Under the pieces are notes generated by a model. It did no database searches, was not told where the DNA came from, and worked only from the letters and a program-made list of their open reading frames with translations. The translations under genes were made by a program, and so were the position numbers. A stretch of DNA of 64,000 nt from the NCBI GenBank assembly GCA_963732865.1, contig CAVTBC010000001.1, positions 682,001 through 746,000 of the forward strand, given 5' to 3'. Shown one piece after another: positions 44,214 through 53,208 of the stretch (positions are counted from its first letter, which is position 1; each line of letters begins with the position of its first letter). Origin of the DNA: JADLGL01 sp963732865. Its GTDB lineage: Bacteria; Pseudomonadota; Alphaproteobacteria; Rhizobiales; Kaistiaceae.

Positions 44214-45071
44214 ATGACCGAAAAGGTCCTTTTCGTGCAGCGGCGCGGCCAGCTGGCCAATCAGATGTTCCAGTACATGTTCGCGCGCACTTTGCAGTCG
44301 ATGGTCCCTGGCCTCGCGATTGCCGGCGTCAACATGCCCGAATGGGGCATTGCTCTGCAGCCTGACGCACCAATGCCGACAGACGCGCTGCTGACCCGGC
44401 GTGGCCATCTTCTACGACCGGTTGGGATGGCTCGGCACTTAAACAGAAATGGAGGGACGATCGTTCTGCGGAGCACCGCCATGCGTCTTGAGTTCTACAC
44501 GCTCGGCCGGGAGCATTATCGAGCGATGTTTCCTTTCGTGGCACCGCGCCGCCGGTTTGGCGATGAGCATCTGGTGATCCAAATCCGCGGTGGCGAAATA
44601 CTCCGCGGCGTTCACCCCGACTACACACCGCTGCCCCTCGGCTACTATCGGGAGCTGATCGCCGCATCCAACCGCCAGCCGGTGTTCATGGGGCAGGTTC
44701 ACGGCGCGGATGCCTACAGCCGATCTTTGCGCCAGGCCTTTCCAGACGCCCAATTCCTTGGGCCGCACACACCCGTCGAGGATTTCCTCACCATGATGGG
44801 GGCAAGACATGTCGTGATGGCGGTCTCGACCTTTTCTTGGCTGGCGGCTTGGTTTTCCGAGGCGGAAACAATCATCATGCCGCTTGCCGGCATATTCAAC
44901 CGCGAACAACGGCCCGACGTCGACCTCATGCCGGCCGGAGATTCGCGATACGAATTCCATCGGTTTCCGGTCTTCCGTTGGACGGGAGACGCCGAACAGC
45001 TGGAAGCAATGGTTGGCCGCGAAACGCCGGAAGGCAGCTTGTTCTATCCGACCGCAGCTTTGTCGGCCTGA
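44214..45071 (+). CDS. GT11-like glycosyltransferase
   Basis: The 285-residue protein has a start resembling alpha-1,2-fucosyltransferases: VQRRGQLANQMFQYMFARTL matches the GLGNQMFQY motif. VIQIRGGEI stands at the place of the HxRRGD motif, and a second domain ends in FGxE-like sheets (VVMAVSTFSWLAAWFSEAE). The HxR-x-D nucleotide-binding residues are only partly kept, so donor and activity are uncertain. Its 3' end overlaps the convergent GT2-GT61 gene by 28 bases. Confidence 0.68.
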   Translation: MTEKVLFVQRRGQLANQMFQYMFARTLQSMVPGLAIAGVNMPEWGIALQPDAPMPTDALLTRRGHLLRPVGMARHLNRNGGTIVLRSTAMRLEFYTLGREHYRAMFPFVAPRRRFGDEHLVIQIRGGEILRGVHPDYTPLPLGYYRELIAASNRQPVFMGQVHGADAYSRSLRQAFPDAQFLGPHTPVEDFLTMMGARHVVMAVSTFSWLAAWFSEAETIIMPLAGIFNREQRPDVDLMPAGDSRYEFHRFPVFRWTGDAEQLEAMVGRETPEGSLFYPTAALSA

Positions 45072-47137
45072 GGTGATCGCAACACCTCGCCAAGGAACCC
45101 GATGAGCGCGTCCGGCTCAAACACCATGTCCGAGTCGTTGCCGTTGCCTTTTGGCGCAACACGTCCAGCGGCTTGGGCAACGACAAAATAATAGAGGAGA
45201 CCGATGTGGCTGGCGGTGCGCAGGAATGCGGAGCCGTGAACGCCCCCCTCCGGGAATATCTCAACCAGCGTTGTTCCGGGGCGGCAGAAGAGAATGTTCG
45301 TCAGGCCGGCTCCGTGCGGCGAGACGATGATGTCCGCATCGCGGAAGGTTCTGATCTGATCCGACAGGGTCAGGTCTTCAAGTCGGACCACGGTGAAGCC
45401 GAGCGCCCGGATTGCCGGCAGAACATCATCTTCATTGAGGACGCGGCGAAATCTCGCGGCGTTGCGGCTGATATAGACGCGACGCCCGGCGCCCGGCGAT
45501 TGTGGCGCGCCCATCGGCACGTCCCGGAGAAAGGCGGCGAAGTCGGCGACCATCGCTCCGATCCTCTGCCCGCCGCCATAGCAAAGGCCAGGCGAGTTGA
45601 GACTGCGACCGCGCACGAACGGTTCGGAGGTGGTGGTGATCGCCCGGACCGGCTGCAGGAACGCGACGGCCTCCTGCTGAAACGTCTCCGACAGGGCGGG
45701 CAAGATCGGCTCAGGCGGGGGAAGTCCATCTTCCGTCCTTGCCAAAGCGGCCCTCGACGCGACGAAGACCTTGCCGATGCTATCGAGCCACCAGCGGCAA
45801 TAATTGGTCATGCGCTGCGAAGCCAGCGGCACGCGCAGTGCGTCACTATGGGGGTCGGGCGCTACGCCTTCGAGGTTCGGCGCCTGGTACCGTTTGATGA
45901 GTTGGCTTGTGACCGCGGTGCCGCGCAGGACGCCACCTTCGATCAGCGTCAACCCGGCGGTAGTGTCGATAACCGAATCCAGCGCCCGAATGGCGAGCAC
46001 CGGACCGGCGAAGAAGCTCTCCTCGATCGCGGCGTTCTCCGGCAGCGATCCCTGAATGTGGCGATGGTGCTTCTCCGACTGCGGCTCCAACACTTCGAAG
46101 CTGATATTGCCGTCGACCTCGTGGACGCCTGAGACACCCTCCTCAAGCAATTGATGAATGGCCGCGTTGATACCGCGTGCGTCCAGGCGAAGCTTCACTG
46201 GCGGTGGCGCGGCCAGCGCGCCTGCTTCCTCCAGTCCGGGCGCGGCTGGAGCGGCGGCTCTGACGGCCGCCCAATCTCCGTACAGCGAACGGCCGATCTG
46301 CGTCCGTATCTCGGCCAGGACGGGCTGCACCTTCATGGTCTCGCTGGCGCGGCTCAGCCGGCCGGCGCCGTATCTCTCCCTGAGGCGTGACGTGCCAGCG
46401 GCGGCGAGTTCATTGCGAGTAGCGCTGCCATAGCTCTTCGACTTTGCGTGATAGACGTAGCAATTGGTGGCCACGACCAGGCCGAAGCCGGCATCGGCAG
46501 CACGAAAACAGAAGTCATTCTCCTCGCCATAGCCGCGCGGAAACGCTGCTTCGTCCAGCAGGCCAATCTGGTCGAACACCGTGGCGCGGACCATCAGGCA
46601 GAAGCCGTTGAGGACGGGAACGCGCGGCAGGCGCGGTTTCGCCTGAAAGGCGAAATTCACCAGCGCGTCCATGCGTTCGACTGGCCAGCCCAGCGGCAGT
46701 TCGTTGATGGCCCAACCGCCGGTCTCGTTTCGGTAATCAGGGATGGACTGCCACGTCGCGGCGTTTGACAGCGGGCCGACGATGCCGGCATCGGGCATCT
46801 TGTCGAAGGCAAGCAGCATGTGCCGAAGCCACAAGGGCGGCACGATCGCGTCGCTGTTCAGCAGAACAGTAAAGTCAGCATCGCCGCGAGCGCGCAGGCC
46901 GGCATTGGCGGCGGCGGTATAGCCCCTCGCCTCATCGTGGCGAAGCAAAATTCCGTCGCCGGCAGCGATGGACTGTTTCAGAAATGACTTCGTTTCCGGG
47001 CCTGACCCGTCATCGACGACGACCAGGCGGATGCGGCCGGCCGGATAATCGGAGGCGCGCACGGCGGCGAGGCATTGCCTGACCTCGACGAGGGCGTCAT
47101 GGACGCAAACGATGACGCAGATCGACGGTTCGTGCAT
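45044..47137 (-). CDS. GT2-GT61 fusion glycosyltransferase
   Basis: A 697-residue protein in two parts. Residues 1-260 are a GT2 domain: SICVIVCVHDALVEV, LVVVDDGSG, LLNSDAIVPP (DxD-like), and PRGYGEENDFCFRAADAGFG (acceptor-side ED motif). Residues about 330-690 are a GT61-like domain, with SPHGAGLTNILFCRPGTTLVEIFPEG and RVYISRNAARFRRVLNEDDV. A variable linker joins them. It could add two sugars in turn. Its start is three bases after the stop of the sulfotransferase/DUF616 gene, so the two are in one operon. There is no signal peptide, so it works in the cytoplasm. Confidence 0.82.
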   Translation of the reverse strand: MHEPSICVIVCVHDALVEVRQCLAAVRASDYPAGRIRLVVVDDGSGPETKSFLKQSIAAGDGILLRHDEARGYTAAANAGLRARGDADFTVLLNSDAIVPPLWLRHMLLAFDKMPDAGIVGPLSNAATWQSIPDYRNETGGWAINELPLGWPVERMDALVNFAFQAKPRLPRVPVLNGFCLMVRATVFDQIGLLDEAAFPRGYGEENDFCFRAADAGFGLVVATNCYVYHAKSKSYGSATRNELAAAGTSRLRERYGAGRLSRASETMKVQPVLAEIRTQIGRSLYGDWAAVRAAAPAAPGLEEAGALAAPPPVKLRLDARGINAAIHQLLEEGVSGVHEVDGNISFEVLEPQSEKHHRHIQGSLPENAAIEESFFAGPVLAIRALDSVIDTTAGLTLIEGGVLRGTAVTSQLIKRYQAPNLEGVAPDPHSDALRVPLASQRMTNYCRWWLDSIGKVFVASRAALARTEDGLPPPEPILPALSETFQQEAVAFLQPVRAITTTSEPFVRGRSLNSPGLCYGGGQRIGAMVADFAAFLRDVPMGAPQSPGAGRRVYISRNAARFRRVLNEDDVLPAIRALGFTVVRLEDLTLSDQIRTFRDADIIVSPHGAGLTNILFCRPGTTLVEIFPEGGVHGSAFLRTASHIGLLYYFVVAQAAGRVAPKGNGNDSDMVFEPDALIGFLGEVLRSPQADKAAVG

Positions 47138-47140
47138 TGG

Positions 47141-49321
47141 CTAGGCAGCGACCTCACGCGCACTGAGGGCAAGGGGCCGGTACGAAGGGTGATGGTGGTA
47201 GGTGAAGCGCGGATCGGTTCGCATTTCGACGCCCTTCTCGCCGAGAAACCCGACCTTGACGTTCGGGTTGGCGGCGAGCGCCGGATTGAAGCTCATCTGA
47301 TCGCGCCGGCTGCCATTGTCTATCAGCCGCCACCATTCGTTCATGAAGGGGACAAGGCGGGGGCTGCGCAGGAATGCGACGATGACACTGCTCTCAATGA
47401 GGCCGTTATTCTCTGGGTAGCCCGCCTGACGGAGACGCTGCACATGCTGCACGATCGACGCCTCGTCGTCCTTCTGGCGCAGGAGGCATTCCGACGCCTC
47501 CTGATACACGCAGTCCCTGAGCGGATGCTGCCAAGTGACGAGGTCCGCATTTTCCTGTCCCGGCGGAATCAAATCCTCGACAAGGCAGTTAATACGCAAA
47601 TTCGCGTCGACCCAGATAACTCGGTCATAGCCGGCAAAATAGAGATGCGGATGGGTTTTCACGAAGCGCGCCGTTCGTGCCGGGTCGGCATGCACGAAGT
47701 CGAATGGCCGCGTTTGCCAAACAGCACTCTTCGTCGACGGATCGTCGGTGAACAGAAAATAGTCCGCAGACAGGTCGACAATTGAGGGCTCGATCACTGG
47801 ATCATAGTTGCCGGCGATCGCGGTAACAAAGGCTACCCGGCCGAAGCCCCGCTTGGACAGGCCGATCGTCGGCGGGAACCGGGCAACATCGCTCGCGGTA
47901 TCAGGCGGGATGTACGCCCCCTTCTTGGCCCGCACCGCCCGCCTCGTGGCCATGGCGGCGTCGAGCAAATCACCATACCCGCCGGATTCGGCCCGCTTGC
48001 CTCGCAGGCGCGAAGCCATTGCGCTGGCCCGGCGACGCAGGCGTGCCAGCGTGCCGACTTCTTCCGCGTTCTTGGCGATCCGATAGAGCCGATCGAATTC
48101 CGCATTCAGCCGCTCGATACGGCTCGCAAGCCGCTCGATCTGCGCATCGCGCTTGCCCATCAGGCGGAGCCACTGCGCCTCGCGCACCTGCACCAATGCC
48201 GAGGCCTTGGCCACGTCGCCCATGTGAGCAAGTTCATCGTGCGACTTGGCAATCTGCCCGCTCGCGGTCTCGACCTTGCTCTGCAACTCATCGTTCTGTT
48301 CCGCCAGTTGCTCACTGCGCTGCGTGGCCTCAGCCAGTGCGCGCGTCAGCCCCTCTATCTCGGCATCCCGCGAGGCGACCGTTCCCGACGCCAGCGCCCT
48401 TATCGAATGTTCGATGGCGTCCAACTTCTGCGTCAGCGCTTCGGTTTCGACCTCACGCGCTACCGCTCTTTTCGCCGCCCTGGCGTCGGCCTCGGATTGC
48501 CGCACGCGTTGCTTCAGCGACTGGAGTTCAGCCTGATCCTCCTCGAATTCGCGCAGAATGCGGAGCGCCTCTTCCGACACCGTCGCCGCAACATCGCTGC
48601 CATCGGAAGCGGCGAGTTCGCGCTGCGCCGCACTCAGGAGACGTTCCGCACCGTGCGCCGATGCGTGCTCCCGATGAAGTTCGGCCGCGACGATGCCGGG
48701 GTCGCCATCGGCGGGCATGATGACGCCGATGCCGGCAAGCTGTTCCCTAAGCCTTGCAACGGTATCCGCGGGGGATCTCACCAACTCATTGTAGTTGACC
48801 GTAACCTGCCTAAGGCCGGCGGAATGGCGCAACGCCGCAACCCTGTAGGCCTCCCACAGAGCCAAACCAGCCTGCATCGGAAAGCGGTTGCGCTGCCGCA
48901 GCGACGTCGCAACTTCGACCGGATCGCGCACGACATGAACGATGACGACATCATCGACGACGCGGCGCACAATCGGCAGCAGAATGCAGAGCCGCGGCTC
49001 CTTGATTGCCCAGGTCGCGTGGCTATCAAGCTCGCCGAGGATGCCTTGCAGGACCGCCGTCTGCTCCTCCATGACGCGGTCGGGGATCAGTTCGGAGTCG
49101 AAATGGGCAACCCGCCACCAATCAGCGCCCGCCGCGGTGAGAAGCGTGTCGCAATAGTTGCGCAAGTCGCGGCGCTCAAAGAAGCCCGTGGGGTTCTCGA
49201 CGGACCGGCCCGTCAGCTGATCCTCGCGGCCCACATAGGCTCCCATCGAATGCAGGAGCGCCGTTGTCACCGACGTTCCGGATCGATGCATGCCAAGCAC
49301 GACGATACAATTCGATGTCAT
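47141..49321 (-). CDS. Three-part sulfotransferase / coiled-coil / DUF616 (TOD1-MUCI70-like) protein
   Basis: The 726-residue product joins three regions. Residues 1-235 are a sulfotransferase-like domain with VVLGMHRSGTSVTTALLHSM (PAPS 5' loop) and VHVVRDPVEVATSLRQRN (3'-phosphate site). Residues about 240-430 are a heptad-rich coiled coil (LQSLKQRVRQSEADARAA, then long Glu/Lys/Ala runs). Residues about 490-715 match the DUF616/TOD1-MUCI70 type, with FVTAIAGNYDPV, DYFLFTDDP, GYDRVIWVDANLRI, NNGLIESSVIVAF and a final YHHHPSY. That last part is regarded as a glycosyltransferase fold. The exact acceptor is unknown. Confidence 0.75.
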   Translation of the reverse strand: MTSNCIVVLGMHRSGTSVTTALLHSMGAYVGREDQLTGRSVENPTGFFERRDLRNYCDTLLTAAGADWWRVAHFDSELIPDRVMEEQTAVLQGILGELDSHATWAIKEPRLCILLPIVRRVVDDVVIVHVVRDPVEVATSLRQRNRFPMQAGLALWEAYRVAALRHSAGLRQVTVNYNELVRSPADTVARLREQLAGIGVIMPADGDPGIVAAELHREHASAHGAERLLSAAQRELAASDGSDVAATVSEEALRILREFEEDQAELQSLKQRVRQSEADARAAKRAVAREVETEALTQKLDAIEHSIRALASGTVASRDAEIEGLTRALAEATQRSEQLAEQNDELQSKVETASGQIAKSHDELAHMGDVAKASALVQVREAQWLRLMGKRDAQIERLASRIERLNAEFDRLYRIAKNAEEVGTLARLRRRASAMASRLRGKRAESGGYGDLLDAAMATRRAVRAKKGAYIPPDTASDVARFPPTIGLSKRGFGRVAFVTAIAGNYDPVIEPSIVDLSADYFLFTDDPSTKSAVWQTRPFDFVHADPARTARFVKTHPHLYFAGYDRVIWVDANLRINCLVEDLIPPGQENADLVTWQHPLRDCVYQEASECLLRQKDDEASIVQHVQRLRQAGYPENNGLIESSVIVAFLRSPRLVPFMNEWWRLIDNGSRRDQMSFNPALAANPNVKVGFLGEKGVEMRTDPRFTYHHHPSYRPLALSAREVAA

Positions 49322-49630
49322 TGCACCGCCATCCGGTGACCGCCGGCCATTAGCCCGGAGGGCTGAATTCTGGCCTTGGCGGAGGTGCCGGGACCGGCTC
49401 CTGCGCAGGCATTATGAACTGGTCTCATTGGCGCCCCGCCGTGGACGTAGCGCCAAAAGGTCAGAATAATTCCTTCGGCGCAACCCACATCGGCAACGTC
49501 TTTCACCCTCTGCAATATTTCGGATGCGTGTTCGCGCCCGGGCGCGCCCACCCGGCCACTTGCCGCCCCATCGGCAATGCACCGGGAGGGCGATTTGCCG
49601 AAAATACGCGGCAGATTGGCTCGATCCGGT
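49322..49630. other. 309-base intergenic stretch
   Basis: It lies between the AMP-ligase stop and the three-part gene start, both read on the minus strand. A 77-codon open frame (49551-49318) overlaps the latter start by four bases, but it has no ribosome site or recognisable fold, so I do not call it. I see no terminator or repeat. Confidence 0.35.
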
Positions 49631-51082
49631 TCATTCCACAGGCAGCAGGCGGCGCAGGGGCTTGCCCGTGTCGGTCCGCGGAATGGCGTCCAGAATGAAC
49701 ACCCGACGGGGATAGGCGATGCCGATAGCGTTGCGGCAATGCCGTATCAGTTCGGCGGCATCGGCCGTCGCGCCCGGTCGCAGCTTCACCGCGGCAAATG
49801 GAATGTCGCCCAGGGCGTTCGACTTCACCGGATAGGCAACCGCCTCTTCGACGTCGGGATGCGCCGCCAGCGTATCTTCAATCGCGCTGGGGAAGATCTT
49901 GATGCCGCTGAGGACCATCACGTCATCGGCACGGCCATGGAAGACGAGCGGCCCGCCTTCCGGCCATGACAGGAGATCGTTGGAGTAGAACCAGCCATCG
50001 GCCAAGCTGGTGCCGCCATCCGGACCGCCCAGATATTCCGATGGCAGCCCGACCTTCTTGATCCTGGCCCGGCCGACTTCGCCGCGCTCCACCGGCGTGC
50101 GGTTCTCCGTCAGAATCTCCACCGTCACCCCGGCGATCAGGTCACCAATCCCCTCCGGATAGGCGTCATGCTGGTCGGGCGAGGCCACTGAAATCACGCC
50201 GACCTCGCTGGTGGCGTAGGAGATCCACAGCGCATCGGTCAGGGCGCGCGCCTGGCGGCGGAGGGGACCGGGCACACGCGAGCCCCCGGTCAAAATTTGG
50301 GTCCAGGGAGGCAAGGCCGTGCAATCGGGGTGCAGCGCCAGCGCCTTAAGTTTCTCCGTGCCCATCTGGATATCGGTGACATGAGCGGTGTCGCAGAAGC
50401 GCGCCAGTTCGATCGGGGCCAACTGCTGAAGAAACATGCAGGTGTTGCCGGCCAGGATGGTCGCAATGCGATGGAGCCGCGTTGAATCAAACGCCATCGT
50501 GCTGGTGCGCAGCACACGGGTCTGCGACGGGTCCGCCGCCTGCCGTTCGACTATTCCAGCTATCCGCCTGGCCGACAGCCCGAATGCCTTTGGCTGTCCG
50601 GTTGTCCCTGATGTGGTGCGGTAGACCACCGGGGCATCGGTGGCGAAAGGCTGTGCATGACCCCCAGCGGAACCGCCACGCGACAGCTTCGCGAAATCAG
50701 GCGCGAAGGAACCGACGGCATCGCCGCCAGACCGAGGGCCATCGGCGATGACCTTCTTCACGCCCGTCCGGCGGATGAGTTCACGCTTGCGGCCCTCGGA
50801 TTCGTGTGCCGGGAGGTTCACTTGCGGCAGGCCGAGCAAGATCGCGGCGAGCGTCGCGGTGAGGTTGTCGATCTCGTCGGTGACCGAAATGCCGACCGTT
50901 TCGCCGGGCACAAATCCCCTCTCGACCAGCAAGAACGCAAGGTCGGAAACGCGGTCGACCAACTCGCCATAGGAGATCGTCCGATCCTCGGTGACGATCG
51001 CATCGCGCCCCGGATCGGCGGCGGCGTGGGCCAGCATCATCTTGCCCAGGGAGATGTCGGCGTCGGTGCCCAGTTGCATCAT
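49631..51082 (-). CDS. AMP-forming acyl/amino-acid ligase (ANL superfamily)
   Basis: A 483-residue adenylating enzyme: TTSGTTGQPK at 157-166 (phosphate loop), GTEKLKALALHP, ISYATSEVGVISVA (A5), SNDLLSWPEGGPLVFHGRADDVMVLSGIKIFPSAIE (A7-A8), and the catalytic Lys474 in DTGKPLRR. It activates a carboxylate with ATP and transfers it to a thiol, most simply that of the ACP two genes upstream. The substrate code is not readable here. It is coupled by ATGA to the hydrolase gene before it, last of a five-gene operon. Confidence 0.85.
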   Translation of the reverse strand: MMQLGTDADISLGKMMLAHAAADPGRDAIVTEDRTISYGELVDRVSDLAFLLVERGFVPGETVGISVTDEIDNLTATLAAILLGLPQVNLPAHESEGRKRELIRRTGVKKVIADGPRSGGDAVGSFAPDFAKLSRGGSAGGHAQPFATDAPVVYRTTSGTTGQPKAFGLSARRIAGIVERQAADPSQTRVLRTSTMAFDSTRLHRIATILAGNTCMFLQQLAPIELARFCDTAHVTDIQMGTEKLKALALHPDCTALPPWTQILTGGSRVPGPLRRQARALTDALWISYATSEVGVISVASPDQHDAYPEGIGDLIAGVTVEILTENRTPVERGEVGRARIKKVGLPSEYLGGPDGGTSLADGWFYSNDLLSWPEGGPLVFHGRADDVMVLSGIKIFPSAIEDTLAAHPDVEEAVAYPVKSNALGDIPFAAVKLRPGATADAAELIRHCRNAIGIAYPRRVFILDAIPRTDTGKPLRRLLPVE

Positions 51083-51921
51083 GGCCTCATCGCAGGTCGC
51101 GTCGGCGGGTTGAAGACGTCTTCCAGGAAATCGGGCAGGCGCCCTGCCTTCAGGAGATGGAGAACGAGATTGTGCCGCTCCGCATCGGCGATGGCGAGCA
51201 ACTCACCGCCAATGACGCTTTGCAGCGCCGCCGCCGCGGCCGTGTCGTTGGCGTTCAAGGCGCCATGAACCAGGACGAATCGTGGGGCGGCATGCGTGCC
51301 GTCGCTCCCCTGTGTCGCCTCGTCAATGGATTCGCCATAGCGCGCCCCGATGGCGACGACCGTGTCGGCGCCGAGCAAGCGGCCGGCGACTACGGCGGGA
51401 AGGCCACCGGCGCTGACGCCGATGCAGACAATCCGCCGATAGGCCCCGACATCCACCGCCGACGCTACGCTATCAACGACGCCGCCGATATCTCCGGCGC
51501 CCCAGCCGTGAAAGTAGGAGCGGCCGCGCTCCCTCGTCACCTTCACCACGTCCCAGGACCGTAAATCGAGGCTTTGCAGGAAGGCCGCGATCGGCACGCC
51601 GAGCCGGTCCATGCCGCCGCAAAAGCCGATCATGATGCCTTTGTCGGAGCGGGCGATGCTGGCGTCTTCATAGAGCACGGCATGTTCAAGGACCGGGCGG
51701 CCGACGTAGCGCTGCGGGGCGCGGAAGATCGATTGGTCCAACCGCTCGATGCTCCTCAACCAGTCCTGCGTCTCGGCGGGGAGCTGCGGATCGCCGCGCC
51801 AGCGCGAGACCTCGGCGAAGTCCAGCGGCGCCATGACGTTCTCCAGGTCGATATGCAGCCGATTGAACTGGTTCACCGTCGCGCAATCGCGGGCGGCCGA
51901 GAGGTACTCCGCTCGAGTCAT
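51079..51921 (-). CDS. Alpha/beta-hydrolase-like protein
   Basis: A 280-residue protein whose C-terminal two-thirds follows the alpha/beta-hydrolase pattern, with the nucleophile elbow CIGVSAGGLPA (Ser170) after the strand RRIVC. The conserved N-terminal 90 residues are unlike ordinary esterases. Its place beside an ACP and an adenylating ligase suggests it loads, proofreads or releases the carrier-bound acyl group, as thioesterases or acyltransferases do. Starts and stops overlap both neighbours by four bases. No signal peptide is seen. Confidence 0.7.
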   Translation of the reverse strand: MTRAEYLSAARDCATVNQFNRLHIDLENVMAPLDFAEVSRWRGDPQLPAETQDWLRSIERLDQSIFRAPQRYVGRPVLEHAVLYEDASIARSDKGIMIGFCGGMDRLGVPIAAFLQSLDLRSWDVVKVTRERGRSYFHGWGAGDIGGVVDSVASAVDVGAYRRIVCIGVSAGGLPAVVAGRLLGADTVVAIGARYGESIDEATQGSDGTHAAPRFVLVHGALNANDTAAAAALQSVIGGELLAIADAERHNLVLHLLKAGRLPDFLEDVFNPPTRPAMRP

Positions 51922-52178
51922 AACCGCTCGCGAAGCCAGCGCTCGATTTCTCCGACTTGGGTCATGCTGGCCACCATCATCGGCGTCAGTTCCAGTCCGG
52001 ACTGCAACTCGACTGAAATGCAGAATTCCATCACCCCAAGACTGTCCAGGCCGAACGCCTCGATCTCCAGATCTTCGCGGCCTTGCCTGACGGCAGCGGC
52101 GAGATTCAGCGCGAGAGGGCTGTCGTAATTCGCGGCTTGGAAAGCCGCCAACATGATGTCGCGAACGTCGCTGGTCAC
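51918..52178 (-). CDS. Stand-alone acyl carrier protein
   Basis: The 86-residue protein has the phosphopantetheine site FGLDSLGVMEF with Ser46 and the four-helix ACP pattern, ending EIERWLRERL. The DSL motif and acidic character leave little doubt. It is not the fatty acid synthase ACP in context, since no fab genes are near. It lies between the HExxH gene (52175 stop, four-base overlap) and the hydrolase gene, so it should carry the acyl or aminoacyl group made by the AMP ligase. Its start overlaps as ATGA. Confidence 0.88.
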   Translation of the reverse strand: MTSDVRDIMLAAFQAANYDSPLALNLAAAVRQGREDLEIEAFGLDSLGVMEFCISVELQSGLELTPMMVASMTQVGEIERWLRERL

Positions 52179-53200
52179 GGCGTTGCAGGGGCCCGTTCAA
52201 CGCCCTCAAGATACGCGCGCAAGACCTCGACAATCCGCTCGCCGCGTTCCGTCAGCTGAGCGTAGGCCTCCAGCGACGCCATGCCATTCAGGGCAGCGTT
52301 GCCATTGTAGTCCCGATGGCGGCGCGCCTCTTTGCTGTCCGCGGCGTTCAGCCGGCCAGTCTCGATCAGGCGGACAATGGCGGCGTGCACACGCGCGGCC
52401 ACGAAGCAGGCATGGAAGATGCCGTCGATCGGACGGGCATCGGTGCGCAATGGAGAGGCATAGCGTTCGCTCGCTTCGTTCCGCGTCAGCGCCTTGCCCT
52501 CCACCAAGCCGAACAGCAGGAGGTGGCTGCTTTCGTGGACGAGAAGATCGAGCACTGCGATCGGGCTCGACGGGACTTCGACATTCATCAACGTTGCGCC
52601 CCACATGAAGAAAGTGGAGGCGCCGCCGAACCGCGCTTGCGGTTCATCGGATTCAGGCACGGCCATCACCGGCATTCGCACCAACGCCCGGACCTCGGCG
52701 TGCAGTTCAGGATCAATGTCCGCAACAAGCCGCATCGCATCTGTGATGAGCGCTCGGCGCCGCTCGGCCAGCTCCGGTGGCGGCATGATCGGTCGAAAGT
52801 TGCGATCGGGATCGGTGTCGAGCAACACCAGATATTGATCCCACCAAGCTGATGGGAACGAAGGATCGCGGAGCGAAATCGGGGCGGTTTCCGCAGGCAA
52901 ATTGCCGGCCTTCAGCAGGGCCTCGGCCGCTCCCGGCGCGGGCCGACGGCCATTCGCCAACTCGGCGACAAGCTGAGAGTAGAGGCAAAACACCCAGGGC
53001 GAGACCGGCCCGGCCGGCAAGCGAGCCGACAATGACCGCAGCGCCTGCGCGACATCGTCATCGACGAATGCCAAGAGATAGTCGAGCGAGGCCGCAAGCC
53101 TGACACGTAGCGTTTGATCGATCCGCTCCGCGCGGCCTCGGTCCGGTTGGACCGAGGTGAAAACAGCTTCTGCCGCCGCCTCGGCTCCGCCCTGCCCCAT
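52175..53200 (-). CDS. HExxH-motif peptide-modifying enzyme (aKG-HExxH beta-hydroxylase-like)
   Basis: A 341-residue cytoplasmic protein. It carries VHESSHLLLFG, with H222-E223-x-x-H226, preceded by FGGASTFFMWG and followed by SPLRTDARPIDGIFHACFVAAR with His263 as a possible third ligand. These features match the family annotated as HEXXH motif-containing peptide modification proteins (mod_HExxH), of which members are alpha-ketoglutarate-dependent beta-hydroxylases of RiPP precursors. The gene lies eight bases after the repeat-protein gene. A metallopeptidase role is the main alternative, since HExxH is also a zinc-protease motif, but the surrounding motifs favour the first reading. Confidence 0.72.
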   Translation of the reverse strand: MGQGGAEAAAEAVFTSVQPDRGRAERIDQTLRVRLAASLDYLLAFVDDDVAQALRSLSARLPAGPVSPWVFCLYSQLVAELANGRRPAPGAAEALLKAGNLPAETAPISLRDPSFPSAWWDQYLVLLDTDPDRNFRPIMPPPELAERRRALITDAMRLVADIDPELHAEVRALVRMPVMAVPESDEPQARFGGASTFFMWGATLMNVEVPSSPIAVLDLLVHESSHLLLFGLVEGKALTRNEASERYASPLRTDARPIDGIFHACFVAARVHAAIVRLIETGRLNAADSKEARRHRDYNGNAALNGMASLEAYAQLTERGERIVEVLRAYLEGVERAPATP

Positions 53201-53208
53201 AAGAAGAC

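Noticed and set aside
49318..49551. 77-codon minus-strand open frame overlapping the start of the three-part sulfotransferase gene
   Set aside because: The four-base overlap looks like coupling, but there is no ribosome site, no fold, and amino-acid use is unlike a real protein.
52175..53200. HExxH gene as a plain zinc protease
   Set aside because: The residues around HESSH match the peptide-modification family better, and the neighbouring repeat gene supplies a substrate; the protease reading remains an alternative.
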